From the NCBI RefSeq assembly GCF_024519455.1, contig NZ_JALJRY010000002.1, positions 331,966 through 395,965 on the forward strand: a stretch of DNA of 64,000 bases, given 5' to 3'. Both the position numbers and the translations under genes were made by a program. The notes beneath the pieces are model-generated. The model did no database searches and was not told the DNA's origin. It was given only the letters and a program-made list of their open reading frames with translations. Positions 54,561-62,448 of the stretch are shown piece by piece; the stretch's first letter is position 1; each line of letters opens with the position of its first letter. Source of the DNA: Streptomyces sp. STR69. Lineage in GTDB: Bacteria; Actinomycetota; Actinomycetes; Streptomycetales; Streptomycetaceae.

Positions 54561-54589
54561 GGGGAGGCGGGGCGGCTCACCGCCTCCCC
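54561..54589. terminator. Bidirectional terminator between methyltransferase and SDR genes
   Basis: GGGGAGGCGG (54561-54570) pairs exactly with CCGCCTCCCC (54580-54589); outer bases extend the stem with one mismatch. It separates the convergent methyltransferase (stop 54552) and SDR (stop 54629) genes. Confidence 0.75.
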
Positions 54590-54628
54590 CTGCCTGGATC
54601 AACCGAACATGGCCTGCCCCGACCCGTC

Positions 54629-55546
54629 CTAGCCGAACTGGTGCTTGAGGAACGACCCGGACCACGCCATCAGGTCCGCGGGCACGTAGTACCCCTTCTC
54701 GTCGTTGATCGCGTCCCAGTTCTTCGCGACGTCCTCGACGGAGGCGTCGCCGCCCTCGTGCGCGTACCCCTCCGTCGAGGCCAGGAAGACCCGCGCGAAG
54801 CGGCCCGCACCGGCCGTGTAGATCTCGCCGCTCACCGGGACGCTCTCGTGCGCGAGATAGGCCACCATCGGCGCCACCGCCGACGACGGCATGTACGGCA
54901 TGCCCTCCGCGGTCACGGCGGGCTCCTCGTCGGGGCCGCCGCCCATCCGGGTCATCGCGGCCGGCGCGATCAGGTTGACCTTGATGTTGTGCGGCTCGCC
55001 CGCCAGCTTCGCGCTGCGCGCCATGCCGACCGTGCCCGCCTTCGCGGCGGCGTAGGACAGGTTGTTGTCCATGCCGAACATGCCGCTGGAGGTGGTGAGC
55101 ACGACCCGGCCGTAGCCCTGCTCGACGAAGTGCGGCCAGGCGGCCCGCATCGTGTTGAAGGAACCGAGCAGGTGGACGGCCAAGTGCCGTTCCAGGTTGT
55201 CGAGTTCGATCTCCGGCAGGCCCGCGTAGCGGATGATCCCGGCGTTGTTGACGAGCACGTCGATCCGGCCGAAGTTCTCGATCGCGGCGCCGATGATGGC
55301 CTCGCCGCCCGCGGTCGTGGACACGTCGTGGGTGTCGGCCACCGCCTCGCCGCCCGCCGCGATGATCCCGTCGACGACCTTCTGCGCGGGTCCGGCGTCG
55401 GAGCCCTCGCCCTCCATCGACCCGCCCAGGTCGTTGACGACGACCTTCGCCCCGCGCTCCGCCAGCAGACGGGCATAGGCGCGGCCGAGGCCACGGCCCG
55501 CGCCGGTGACGACGGCGACGCGTCCTTCGAAGCCGAACTCGCTCAT
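54629..55546 (-). CDS. Short-chain dehydrogenase, HSD17B4/MFE-2-like, last gene of the P450 operon
   Basis: A 305-residue SDR. Cofactor motif VAVVTGAGRGLGRAYARLLA, NDLGGSMEG, VNNAGIIRYAG, Ser in TTSSGMFGM and the catalytic SYAAAKAG (Tyr and Lys) are all present. The opening VAVVTGAGRGLGRAYA with NDLGG, and the C-terminal extension after the catalytic core, are typical of the D-3-hydroxyacyl-CoA dehydrogenase part of peroxisomal multifunctional enzyme and its bacterial relatives. It may oxidise a hydroxyacyl-CoA or an alcohol formed by the P450. TGGAG lies six bases before ATG 55546; 36 bases from the P450 stop. Confidence 0.87.
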   Translation of the reverse strand: MSEFGFEGRVAVVTGAGRGLGRAYARLLAERGAKVVVNDLGGSMEGEGSDAGPAQKVVDGIIAAGGEAVADTHDVSTTAGGEAIIGAAIENFGRIDVLVNNAGIIRYAGLPEIELDNLERHLAVHLLGSFNTMRAAWPHFVEQGYGRVVLTTSSGMFGMDNNLSYAAAKAGTVGMARSAKLAGEPHNIKVNLIAPAAMTRMGGGPDEEPAVTAEGMPYMPSSAVAPMVAYLAHESVPVSGEIYTAGAGRFARVFLASTEGYAHEGGDASVEDVAKNWDAINDEKGYYVPADLMAWSGSFLKHQFG

Positions 55547-55582
55547 GGGTGACTCCAGTTGTGTGCGGGAAAGCGTGGGTCG

Positions 55583-56824
55583 CTACCAGGTGACCGGCAG
55601 CTCGTGAATGCCGTAGGCGAGCGCGTCGTCCCTGCGGAACCTGAGCTCGTCGAAGCCGACGGCGAGGCGCAGGGTCGGGACGCGGCGGTACAACGTGCCG
55701 TAGACGACCTGCAGTTCGATGCGGGCGAGCTGCTGGCCGAGGCACTGGTGGATACCCCAGGCGAAGGCGTGGTGGTGGCGGGCCTCGCGGGTGATGTCGA
55801 ACTTCTCCGGCTCGGGGAAGGCCGCCGGGTCCCAGTTGCCCGCGGGCAGCGCGACGACGATGCCCTCGCCGGCCTTGATGGTGACGCCCTCGAACTCGAT
55901 GTCCTCGGCGGCGATCCGCCGCTGGCCGAGGGCCGGGATCGTCAGATAGCGCAGGATCTCCTCGACCGCGTTCGCGACGGCCTTGGGGTCGTCCGTCTCG
56001 CGCAGCAGGGCGAGTTGCTCGGGGTTCTGCAGGAGCAGGGCGGTGCCCAGGGTGATCATGCTGGCGCTGGTCTCGTGACCGGCGATCAGCAGGATCATGC
56101 ACAGCATGACGGCCTCGGGCAGGGTGACCTCGCCCGCCTTGATCCGCCCGGCGAAGTCCGAGATGACGTCGTCGCTCGGCTCCTCCATCCGCTTCTGCAG
56201 CAGCCCGGCCAGATAGCCGCCGAGCGCTTCCATGGCCGTCCGGTCCTGCTCGGCGGTCTTGTCGCTGCGGGTCGCCAGCGAGGCGTGCTCCTGGAAGAAC
56301 TCGTGGTCCTCGTACGGCACTCCGAGCAGCGCGCAGATCATCAGCGAGGGCAGCGGCAGTGCGAGCGCCTCCACCAGGTCGACCGGTTTCGGGCCCGCGA
56401 GCATCGTGTCGATCAGCTCGTCGGTGAACCGCTGGATCTCCGGCCGCAGCTTCTCCATCCGGTTGCGCGTGAAGGGAGCCGTCATCATGCGCCGGATGCG
56501 CGTGTGGTCGGCGCCGTCGGCGTTGAAGATGGTCAGCGGGTGGTGGGGGGAGTTCTCCGCCATGGCCTGGTTCGGGTGCGGGAACCCGGGCTGCTTGTCG
56601 TTCGAGCTGACCCGCGGGTCGGACAGGATCACGCGCTGCGCGGCGTGCCCGGTCACCAGCCACGGGGTGCTGCCGTCCCAGAGCCGGCCCCGGGACACCG
56701 GCGCCGTCTCGTTCAGGGCGCGCAGCCCGGCCGGCGGGGCGAACGGGCAGGTACGGTCCCGCGCGCCCGGGTAGTCGAAAAGTTCCGCGTCGGGGGCGAC
56801 GAGTTCCGTCTCGGCCTCGGACAT
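55583..56824 (-). CDS. Cytochrome P450
   Basis: A 413-residue soluble bacterial P450. The I-helix oxygen motif is AGHETSA (249-255), the K-helix ExxR is E289-R292, and the haem loop is FAWGIHQCLGQQLARIE with C361 as the axial ligand. ATG 56824 has GGAGG seven bases upstream; ATG 56830 lies only one base after that site, so the second ATG is preferred. It is co-transcribed with a ferredoxin and a ferredoxin reductase, giving a complete class I electron chain. The sequence type resembles CYP families that hydroxylate terpenoid or steroid-like substrates, but the substrate is not known. Confidence 0.95.
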   Translation of the reverse strand: MSEAETELVAPDAELFDYPGARDRTCPFAPPAGLRALNETAPVSRGRLWDGSTPWLVTGHAAQRVILSDPRVSSNDKQPGFPHPNQAMAENSPHHPLTIFNADGADHTRIRRMMTAPFTRNRMEKLRPEIQRFTDELIDTMLAGPKPVDLVEALALPLPSLMICALLGVPYEDHEFFQEHASLATRSDKTAEQDRTAMEALGGYLAGLLQKRMEEPSDDVISDFAGRIKAGEVTLPEAVMLCMILLIAGHETSASMITLGTALLLQNPEQLALLRETDDPKAVANAVEEILRYLTIPALGQRRIAAEDIEFEGVTIKAGEGIVVALPAGNWDPAAFPEPEKFDITREARHHHAFAWGIHQCLGQQLARIELQVVYGTLYRRVPTLRLAVGFDELRFRRDDALAYGIHELPVTW

Positions 56825-56873
56825 GGTCATTCCTCCAGGTGAGGGTGGGGGGAGGGGACTGCGGGGGTGAGGG

Positions 56874-57068
56874 TCATCCCTCGATACGGATCGCCAGCGC
56901 GGGGCACACGGCCGCCGCGTTCCGTACGTCGTCGGCCAGTTCGGCCGGCGGGTTCTCGTCCAGCAGGACGACGATGCCGTCCTCGTCCCGTTGGTCGAAC
57001 ACGTCCATCGCGGCGGCGACGCACTGCCCGGCGGCGACGCACTTGTCCTCGTCGACGACAACCTTCAT
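56874..57068 (-). CDS. [3Fe-4S] ferredoxin, P450 partner
   Basis: A 64-residue ferredoxin. Cys ligands lie in DKCVAAGQCVAAA (C10 and C16, spacing of five) and VCPALAI, the pattern of P450-linked single-cluster [3Fe-4S] ferredoxins in which the second Cys of a [4Fe-4S] site is missing (AAG). AGGAGA is six bases before ATG 57068. It lies between the reductase (18-base gap) and P450 (49-base gap) genes and should carry electrons between them. Confidence 0.95.
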   Translation of the reverse strand: MKVVVDEDKCVAAGQCVAAAMDVFDQRDEDGIVVLLDENPPAELADDVRNAAAVCPALAIRIEG

Positions 57069-57086
57069 GGCAACTCTCCTGATCGT

Positions 57087-58286
57087 TCAGTGGGCGGGGG
57101 AGGGGACCGAGTCGACGATCTCCTGACGGCGCTGCCTGGCCTGCTTGGGCATGTTCCAGCCGAGGATCCCGGTGACCCGGCCGTCGCTGCGGTAACGGGC
57201 GACGAACCGGCGGGCCGCCAACTCGCCGTCCACGACGTCCACTTCGGCATCGGCCGGCAGAAAACCGTGCACCTGGAGCTTGGCGTCGAACTGATCGGTC
57301 CAGAAGTACGGCACCGGCTCGTACGGTCGGTCCTCGCCGAGGATCGCGCCGGCGACCGCCATGGCCTGCTCGGTGGCGTTCGTCCGGTTCTCCAGCCGGA
57401 TCAGCCGGCCGAGCTGCTCGTGGTGCCAGCGGGCCACGTCACCGACGGCGTAGATCCCGGGCGCGGCCCGGCAACGCGAGTCGCACACCACGCCGTTGTC
57501 GAGTTCCAGCCCGCTGTCGGCCAGCCATTCCGTCGCCGGACTCGCCCCGATCGCGACCACGACCACATCGGCGGGCAGCACCTCGCCGGTGCTCAACTCG
57601 ACGCCGGAGACGCGGCCTTGGGCGCCGGTCAGGCCTACGACGCCGTTCCCGAGCCGGAGTCGCACCCCCCGCTCGGTGTGCAGCTCCGCCAGCAGTCCCG
57701 ACACCAGCGGGCCCACCTGAAGGGCCAGCGGTCCGGTGAGCGGTCCCGCCAGGGTGACGTCCAGGCCCAACGTCCGTGCGGTGGCGGCGATTTCGGAGCC
57801 GAGGACCCCTTCGCCCACGACCACCAGACGTGACCCGGCGAGCAGATCGGTGCGCAGGGCGAGCGCGTCGTCGAGGGTGCGCAGCACATGCACACCGGCC
57901 AACTCGCCCTGCCCGGGCAGCACTCGGGGCCGTACCCCGGTGGCGACCACGATCGCGTCGGCGCTCAGCTCGCGCCCGGACCCGGTGCGCACGGTCCGGG
58001 TCGCCGTGTCCAGACCGACCGCTGGATCGCCGTACACGAACTCGGTGTCCAGGCCGGTCAGCATCTCCTCGGTGCGCAGCGCGGCCCGGCCGGGCTCCCA
58101 GGCGCCGGAGAGGACCTGCTTGGAGAGCGGCGGACGGTCGTACGGGGCGTGCGGCTCGGCGCCGAGCACCGTGATCCGGCCCGTGTACCCCTTGCGCCGG
58201 AGCGCCTCGACCGTGGTCAGCCCGGAGGCGGAGGCGCCCACCACCAGCACGTGGGCCACGGCCCCGGTGTCGTCCTCGATGCTCAT
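57087..58286 (-). CDS. NAD(P)H-dependent ferredoxin reductase (FAD)
   Basis: A 399-residue reductase of the putidaredoxin-reductase type. FAD motif: HVLVVGASASGLTTVEALR; second Rossmann motif for NAD(P)H: LVVVGEGVLGSEIAATA; third FAD motif: PGIYAVGDVARW; PPLSKQVL and the C-terminal PYFWTDQFDAKLQVHG are typical. ATG 58286 has GGAG six bases upstream. The open frame extends far upstream by composition only. It feeds electrons to the neighbouring ferredoxin and P450. Confidence 0.93.
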   Translation of the reverse strand: MSIEDDTGAVAHVLVVGASASGLTTVEALRRKGYTGRITVLGAEPHAPYDRPPLSKQVLSGAWEPGRAALRTEEMLTGLDTEFVYGDPAVGLDTATRTVRTGSGRELSADAIVVATGVRPRVLPGQGELAGVHVLRTLDDALALRTDLLAGSRLVVVGEGVLGSEIAATARTLGLDVTLAGPLTGPLALQVGPLVSGLLAELHTERGVRLRLGNGVVGLTGAQGRVSGVELSTGEVLPADVVVVAIGASPATEWLADSGLELDNGVVCDSRCRAAPGIYAVGDVARWHHEQLGRLIRLENRTNATEQAMAVAGAILGEDRPYEPVPYFWTDQFDAKLQVHGFLPADAEVDVVDGELAARRFVARYRSDGRVTGILGWNMPKQARQRRQEIVDSVPSPAH

Positions 58287-58330
58287 GTGCGGCTCCGTTG
58301 CAGCGTCGTTGCGATGTACTTTGCGGGTGC

Positions 58331-59071
58331 TCACACGAGGTAGCGTCCGCCGTTGGTGCTGAGGGTCTGGCCGGTGACGTAGGACGCTTCCTCGGAGGCG
58401 AGGTAGGCCACCGCGTAGGCGACGTCCTCCGGCTGCCCGGCGCGCTTCATCGGCATGGTCGCGGCGACCGCGTCCACGTCGACGGGGCCCTGACGGACCA
58501 GGGGGGTGTCGATGAAGCCGGGCGGCACGTGGTTCACGGTGATGCCCTTGTCGATGTACTCGATCGCGAGGGCCCGGGTGAGGCCGATGACACCGCCCTT
58601 GGAAGAGGCGTAGTGGGCCATCGAGGGTGCACCGGTCTGCGCGGAGGACGAGGAGATGTTGACGATCCGGCCCCAGCCCGCCTCGATCATGTCGGGCACG
58701 ATCTGCTTGGTGACCAGGAAGGGGCCCTTGAGATTGATCGCGATCATGCGGTCCCAGGACGCCTCGGAGATGCTGGTGAACGGCTCGTAGGCGGTGATGC
58801 CCGCGTTGTTGACGAGGATCGAGATCGGGCCGAGGTCCTCGCGGGTGCGGGCCGCCGCCGCTGCCACCGCGCCGGCCTCGGCCGCGTCGCCGGAGACGGC
58901 GATCGCCGTACCGCCCGCCTCCTGGATGGCTGCCGCGGTCTTCTCGGCGCCCTCGGTGTTGAGGTCCCACACCGCGACCGCGGCTCCCCTGGCCGCGAGC
59001 ACCTTCGCGATCGCCTGGCCGATGCCGCGACCGCCGCCGGTGACGACGGCGACCTTTCCCTGCAGTGACAT
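58331..59071 (-). CDS. Short-chain dehydrogenase, FabG-like
   Basis: A 246-residue classical SDR. VAVVTGGGRGIGQAIA (cofactor), VWDLN (Asp after beta-2, suggesting NAD), LVNNAGITAYEP, Ser in VNISSSSAQTG, catalytic HYASSKGGVIG, and the C-terminal VTGQTLSTNGGRYL. NAD preference fits an alcohol-oxidising, catabolic role, such as turning the P450 product into a ketone for the Baeyer-Villiger enzyme. AGGGAG is five bases before ATG 59071. It is second in the six-gene operon. Confidence 0.9.
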   Translation of the reverse strand: MSLQGKVAVVTGGGRGIGQAIAKVLAARGAAVAVWDLNTEGAEKTAAAIQEAGGTAIAVSGDAAEAGAVAAAAARTREDLGPISILVNNAGITAYEPFTSISEASWDRMIAINLKGPFLVTKQIVPDMIEAGWGRIVNISSSSAQTGAPSMAHYASSKGGVIGLTRALAIEYIDKGITVNHVPPGFIDTPLVRQGPVDVDAVAATMPMKRAGQPEDVAYAVAYLASEEASYVTGQTLSTNGGRYLV

Positions 59072-59129
59072 GTGCGCTCCCTTGAGCTCGTGCGCGGTGC
59101 CGGAGAACGGACACCGGTGGTTCGTTCGG

Positions 59130-59525
59130 CTATTCGCCCAGGGCCTCGCGGGCCGCGGTACGGGCGGCCACGGCCTTGGGGAAGCCGGTGTACCCGGCGG
59201 AGTGGTAGATGACCTCGGCCAGCTCGTCCCTGGTCACCCCGTTGGTCAGGGCGACCCGGACATGGGTCTTCAGCTCGGTCTCGGCGCCGAGCGCGATCAG
59301 GATGCCGATGGTGACGAGGCTGCGGTCGCGCGGGGCCAGACCCTCGCGGCCCCACAGCGCGCCCCACACCGTGGACAGGCCGATCTCGACGAGATCCTCG
59401 CCGAACTTGCCGTCCCGCATGTCGAGCTCACCCTCCGCGGGAACCACCCCGGGCAGCGCGGCACGAAGGGCTTTCAGCCCCGCGACGCGCAGATCGGTGG
59501 TTTCCTTGACGTCTTCGGCGCTCAT
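59130..59525 (-). CDS. Carboxymuconolactone decarboxylase-family protein
   Basis: A 131-residue CMD-fold protein, first gene of the P450 operon. The core RDRSLVTIGILIALGAETELKTHVRVALTNGVTRDELAEVIYHSAGYTGFP (in parts: LVTIGILIALGAETELK, GVTRDELAEVIYHSAGY) matches PcaC-type proteins; no CxxC is present, so it is not an AhpD peroxidase. PcaC opens and decarboxylates a gamma-lactone, but relatives act on other substrates. GGGAG is six bases before ATG 59525. Two of the shared operator-like sites lie in its promoter region. Confidence 0.88.
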   Translation of the reverse strand: MSAEDVKETTDLRVAGLKALRAALPGVVPAEGELDMRDGKFGEDLVEIGLSTVWGALWGREGLAPRDRSLVTIGILIALGAETELKTHVRVALTNGVTRDELAEVIYHSAGYTGFPKAVAARTAAREALGE

Positions 59526-59577
59526 GCGCGACTCCCGGTCCATGCGATTGCATTCGTCCCAAACGAAAGTTAGATCA

Positions 59578-59587
59578 AACGGTCGGT
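59578..59587. promoter_or_regulatory. Operator-like site A (ACCGACCGTT on minus)
   Basis: One of three sites with core ACCGAYYGGT in the catabolic cluster. It is followed by TCGGTACAATCA (59583-59594 on plus), a 12-mer repeated exactly at 62382-62393. It is 53 bases before the CMD gene start. Confidence 0.5.
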
Positions 59588-59650
59588 ACAATCAATGCCT
59601 GTCGCGGATATGGCTGGTCCGAGCTCTCTCCGTCATCGCCATTGATCGGG

Positions 59651-59673
59651 CCGAGACCCTCATCTAGTCTCGG
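59651..59673. promoter_or_regulatory. Dyad CCGAGAC-N9-GTCTCGG upstream of the BVMO gene
   Basis: Perfect 7-base arms (59651-59657, 59667-59673), 80 bases before the BVMO start in the shared divergent region. It may be a second operator or a leader hairpin of the minus-strand operon. Confidence 0.45.
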
Positions 59674-59681
59674 TCTGAATA

Positions 59682-59699
59682 TTCGACCGACTGGTCGAA
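59682..59699. promoter_or_regulatory. Operator-like site B, TTCGACCGACTGGTCGAA
   Basis: A near-perfect 18-base palindrome (7-base arms, GACT centre), 53 bases before the BVMO start. Size and half-site spacing suit a TetR dimer. It shares the ACCGAYYGGT core with sites A and C. Confidence 0.65.
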
Positions 59700-59752
59700 C
59701 TATCAAACCAGGCTCATGTGGGAGCCGCAGCCCCAGTCACCATGGAGCGCAA

Positions 59753-61381
59753 ATGAGCGAATCTTCGAAGCCGGCGGTCCAGGACCGGGTCGACGTCCTC
59801 GTCATCGGGGCCGGCGTCACCGGCATATACCAGCTGTACACCGCCCGCGAGGCGGGCTTCTCGGTGCGGCTCCTCGAAGCGGGCACGGGTGTGGGCGGCA
59901 CCTGGTACTGGAACCGCTACCCCGAGGCGCGCTTCGACTCCGAGAGCTACACCTACGGCTACCTGTTCTCCAAGGAGCTGTGGGAGGAGTGGGAGTGGTC
60001 GGAGCGGTTCGCGGGCCAGCCCGAGATCGAGCGCTACTTCAACCACGTCGTCGACAGGTTCGACCTGCGGCGCGACATCCGCACCGGCGTCAAGGTCACC
60101 TCGGCCGTCTTCGACGAGCCCTCCGGCACCTGGACCGTCCGGGGCAGCGACGGCACCGAGGTCAGGGCCCGCTACGTCGTCGCGGCCACCGGCAACCTCT
60201 CCGTGCCCTTCATCCCCGGCATCCCCGGCCGTGAGGACTTCCGCGGCGAGCAGCACCACACCTCGCGCTGGCCGAAGACGCCCATCGACTTCACCGGCAA
60301 GCGGGTCGCGCAGATCGGCACCGGCTCCAGCGGGGTGCAGATCATCTCCGCGATCGCTGACGACGTAGCACAGTTGACGGTGTATCAGAAGGACGCCGAC
60401 TGGCTCACCCCGCTCAACAACGCGCCGATCACACCCGAGGAACAGGCCGAGCTCAAGGCCAACTACGAGTCCATCCGCGACACGTTGAACACCTCCCCGA
60501 GCGGCTTCCTGCACCAGATCGTCATGCGCTCCGGCCTCGACGACAGCCCCGAGGACCGCCAGGCGTTCTACGAGGAGCGGTGGAACGGCCCGGGCTTCAC
60601 CAAGCTCACCGAGCACTACATGGACATGCTGTCGAACGAGACCGTCAACGCGGAGTGGTGCGCGTTCATGGCCGACAAGATCCGCAGCATCGTCAAGGAC
60701 CCCGAGACCGCCGACAAGCTGATCCCCAAGGGGCATGGCTACGGCGGCCGTCGGCCCCCCTTCGGCACCGGCTACTACGAGACGTACAACAAGCCGAACG
60801 TCTCCCTCGTCGACATCAACACGACGCCGATCACCCGCATCACCGAGGACGGCATCGAAACCGCCGACGGTGTCGAGGAGTTCGACATCATCATCTGGGC
60901 CACCGGCTACGACTTCGGCACCGGCGCCCTCAACAGGCTTGGCGTGCAAGGCCGTCAGGGTCTCCCGCTGAAGGAGTACTGGGCCGACGGCCCGCGCACC
61001 TACCTCGGTGTCGCGACGGCCGGCTTCCCCAACTTCTTCTTCCCCGGCGGCCCGCACGGCGCGACCGGCAACAACCCGCGCTACGCCGGCGACCAGGTGG
61101 AGATCATCACCGACGCCATCGTCCACGCGCGCGACCACGGCTACGACGTCGTCGAGGTCACCGAGGCCGCCGAGGAGGAGTGGACGGACAGCATGAACAA
61201 CAGCAAGATGTCCTCCTTCCTGGAGAGCAGCTACTTCTACGGCGGCAACATCCCCGGCAAGCCGGTCAAGCAGCTCCTCAACCCGACGGGCCGGTGGGCG
61301 CTCCAGGAGGCGATCAACACCGTCAAGCAGAACGAGTTCCCGACCTTCGTGCTCACCAAGGCCGAGAACCCGGACGCCTGA
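59753..61381 (+). CDS. Baeyer-Villiger monooxygenase (flavin-containing)
   Basis: A 542-residue class B flavoprotein that inserts oxygen beside a ketone to give an ester or lactone, using NADPH and O2. The Baeyer-Villiger fingerprint FxGxxxHxxxWP is exact: FRGEQHHTSRWP at residues 163-174. It is flanked by two dinucleotide motifs, GAGVTG (19-24, FAD) and GTGSSG (189-194, NADPH). GGAG lies five to six bases before ATG 59753. Overall it resembles cyclohexanone/cyclopentanone monooxygenases. It is divergent from the P450 operon, with operator-like palindromes in between, and a short hairpin-like GC-rich sequence follows the stop. Confidence 0.95.
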   Translation: MSESSKPAVQDRVDVLVIGAGVTGIYQLYTAREAGFSVRLLEAGTGVGGTWYWNRYPEARFDSESYTYGYLFSKELWEEWEWSERFAGQPEIERYFNHVVDRFDLRRDIRTGVKVTSAVFDEPSGTWTVRGSDGTEVRARYVVAATGNLSVPFIPGIPGREDFRGEQHHTSRWPKTPIDFTGKRVAQIGTGSSGVQIISAIADDVAQLTVYQKDADWLTPLNNAPITPEEQAELKANYESIRDTLNTSPSGFLHQIVMRSGLDDSPEDRQAFYEERWNGPGFTKLTEHYMDMLSNETVNAEWCAFMADKIRSIVKDPETADKLIPKGHGYGGRRPPFGTGYYETYNKPNVSLVDINTTPITRITEDGIETADGVEEFDIIIWATGYDFGTGALNRLGVQGRQGLPLKEYWADGPRTYLGVATAGFPNFFFPGGPHGATGNNPRYAGDQVEIITDAIVHARDHGYDVVEVTEAAEEEWTDSMNNSKMSSFLESSYFYGGNIPGKPVKQLLNPTGRWALQEAINTVKQNEFPTFVLTKAENPDA

Positions 61382-61441
61382 ACGCCCGGACGCCCGTGCC
61401 GCCCTGGACGTGGGCGGCACGGGCGTCCGGGTTCCCGCGCG

Positions 61442-61840
61442 CTACTCCGCGAAGGTCGTGACCCGCTGCTTGAAGAGCCAGGTGCCGTCCTCGCGGCGCA
61501 GGACGTCGTCGTAGCGTCCGACCATCTGCACGGTCCAGCCCGCCTCGCCGCGCGCGAAGAACGCCAGGTTGCTGGTGGCCGTCGCCTCGTCCTCGGTGGC
61601 GGAGGTGACGACGGTGTTGGCGATCAGGTGCAACTGCGGTGCCTGCGGTGCGAAGCCGCCGAAGCCCTGCCGGATCGCCTCCCGGCCCTCGAACTTGGCC
61701 ATGCCGACGATCTCGGCGACGCCGTCGGGGGTGTACAGGTCGGCGATGTCGTCGGTGCGTCCGGCGTCCAGGGCTTGGGCGTAGGCCGCGATGGCGGTCT
61801 GTACGGCCGCCGTGACGGACGGGTCGATCGAGGTGGTCAT
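61442..61840 (-). CDS. NTF2/SnoaL-like protein 1
   Basis: A 132-residue single-domain protein of the NTF2-like fold, which includes SnoaL cyclases, steroid isomerases and limonene-epoxide-type hydrolases. YAQALDAGRTDDIADLYTPDGV, FEGREAIRQGF, QLHLIANTVVTS and MVGRYDDVLRREDGTWLFKQR define the fold; D and R of AGRTDDIADLY line the pocket. It is clearly a paralogue of the next gene (61893-62291), with aligned motifs over the whole length. GGAG is five bases before ATG 61840. Probably acts on an intermediate of the cluster. Confidence 0.85.
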   Translation of the reverse strand: MTTSIDPSVTAAVQTAIAAYAQALDAGRTDDIADLYTPDGVAEIVGMAKFEGREAIRQGFGGFAPQAPQLHLIANTVVTSATEDEATATSNLAFFARGEAGWTVQMVGRYDDVLRREDGTWLFKQRVTTFAE

Positions 61841-61892
61841 CTCACTCCAAGGTCAAAGTCAGGAAGGTCAACTGGCTTGCTGAGGGCGGCTG

Positions 61893-62291
61893 TTACGCCT
61901 GGTACGTCGTCTTCCTGCGGTGCAGCAGCCAGCTGCCGTCCTGGCGGCGCAGGGTGTCGTCGTAGTGCCCGACCACGCCGATCGCCCAGCCCGCCTCGCC
62001 GCGCTGGAGGAAGGCCACGTCGCTCAGCGCGCGGGCCTCGTCCTCGCCCGTCGACGTCACGACGGTGTTGGTCACCAGGTGGAGCTGCGGCTTGACCGGC
62101 TCCCAGCCCTTGAAGGCCGCGTGGATCGCGTCGCGCCCCTCGACCGGGTCCATGCCCGGTATCTCCAGGACGGCGTCGGGCGTGTACAGCGCGACGATCT
62201 CGTCGGTGCGGCCGGCGTCCTGGGCCTGAGTGTGCGCGCCGAGTACGGCCCGTACGCCCGCCACGACCCACGCCTGTGTGGATTCGCTCAT
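61893..62291 (-). CDS. NTF2/SnoaL-like protein 2
   Basis: A 132-residue NTF2-like protein, tandem paralogue of the gene downstream: both share AQ(A/D)AGRTD-I--LYTPD, VEGRDAI/FEGREAI, QLHL(V/I)-NTVVTS and the end GHYDDTLRRQDGSWLLHRR. GGAG is six bases before ATG 62291; the CCTTGGAG leader is the same as that of its paralogue. It is divergent from the cyclase-family gene; the gap holds an ACCGATCGGT site and a TTCGAC/GTCGAA dyad. Equal length and conserved pockets suggest both are functional, perhaps as a heterodimer. Confidence 0.85.
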   Translation of the reverse strand: MSESTQAWVVAGVRAVLGAHTQAQDAGRTDEIVALYTPDAVLEIPGMDPVEGRDAIHAAFKGWEPVKPQLHLVTNTVVTSTGEDEARALSDVAFLQRGEAGWAIGVVGHYDDTLRRQDGSWLLHRRKTTYQA

Positions 62292-62314
62292 TCTTCGCTC
62301 CAAGGTCAGGGTGT

Positions 62315-62344
62315 TTCGACCACTCAGTCTATTGATGAGTCGAA
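62315..62344. promoter_or_regulatory. TTCGAC...GTCGAA dyad upstream of the NTF2-like genes
   Basis: TTCGAC (62315-62320) and GTCGAA (62339-62344) with inner TCA/TGA pairing; the left half TTCGACC matches the arm of site B at 59682. It lies 24 bases before the NTF2-like start. Confidence 0.4.
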
Positions 62345-62376
62345 GATAAAGGGAGGGGGGTGCGCCGGATTCGTTG

Positions 62377-62386
62377 ACCGATCGGT
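62377..62386. promoter_or_regulatory. Operator-like site C, ACCGATCGGT
   Basis: A perfect 10-base palindrome within TTGACCGATCGGTACAA, followed by the 12-mer shared with site A. It is 63 bases before the cyclase-family start and 86 bases before the NTF2-like start. Confidence 0.6.
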
Positions 62387-62448
62387 ACAATCACAAATAA
62401 CATGCGTGCGGCTGGTCAACGGGGACTGTCGCCGAAGGAGGCGTGATC

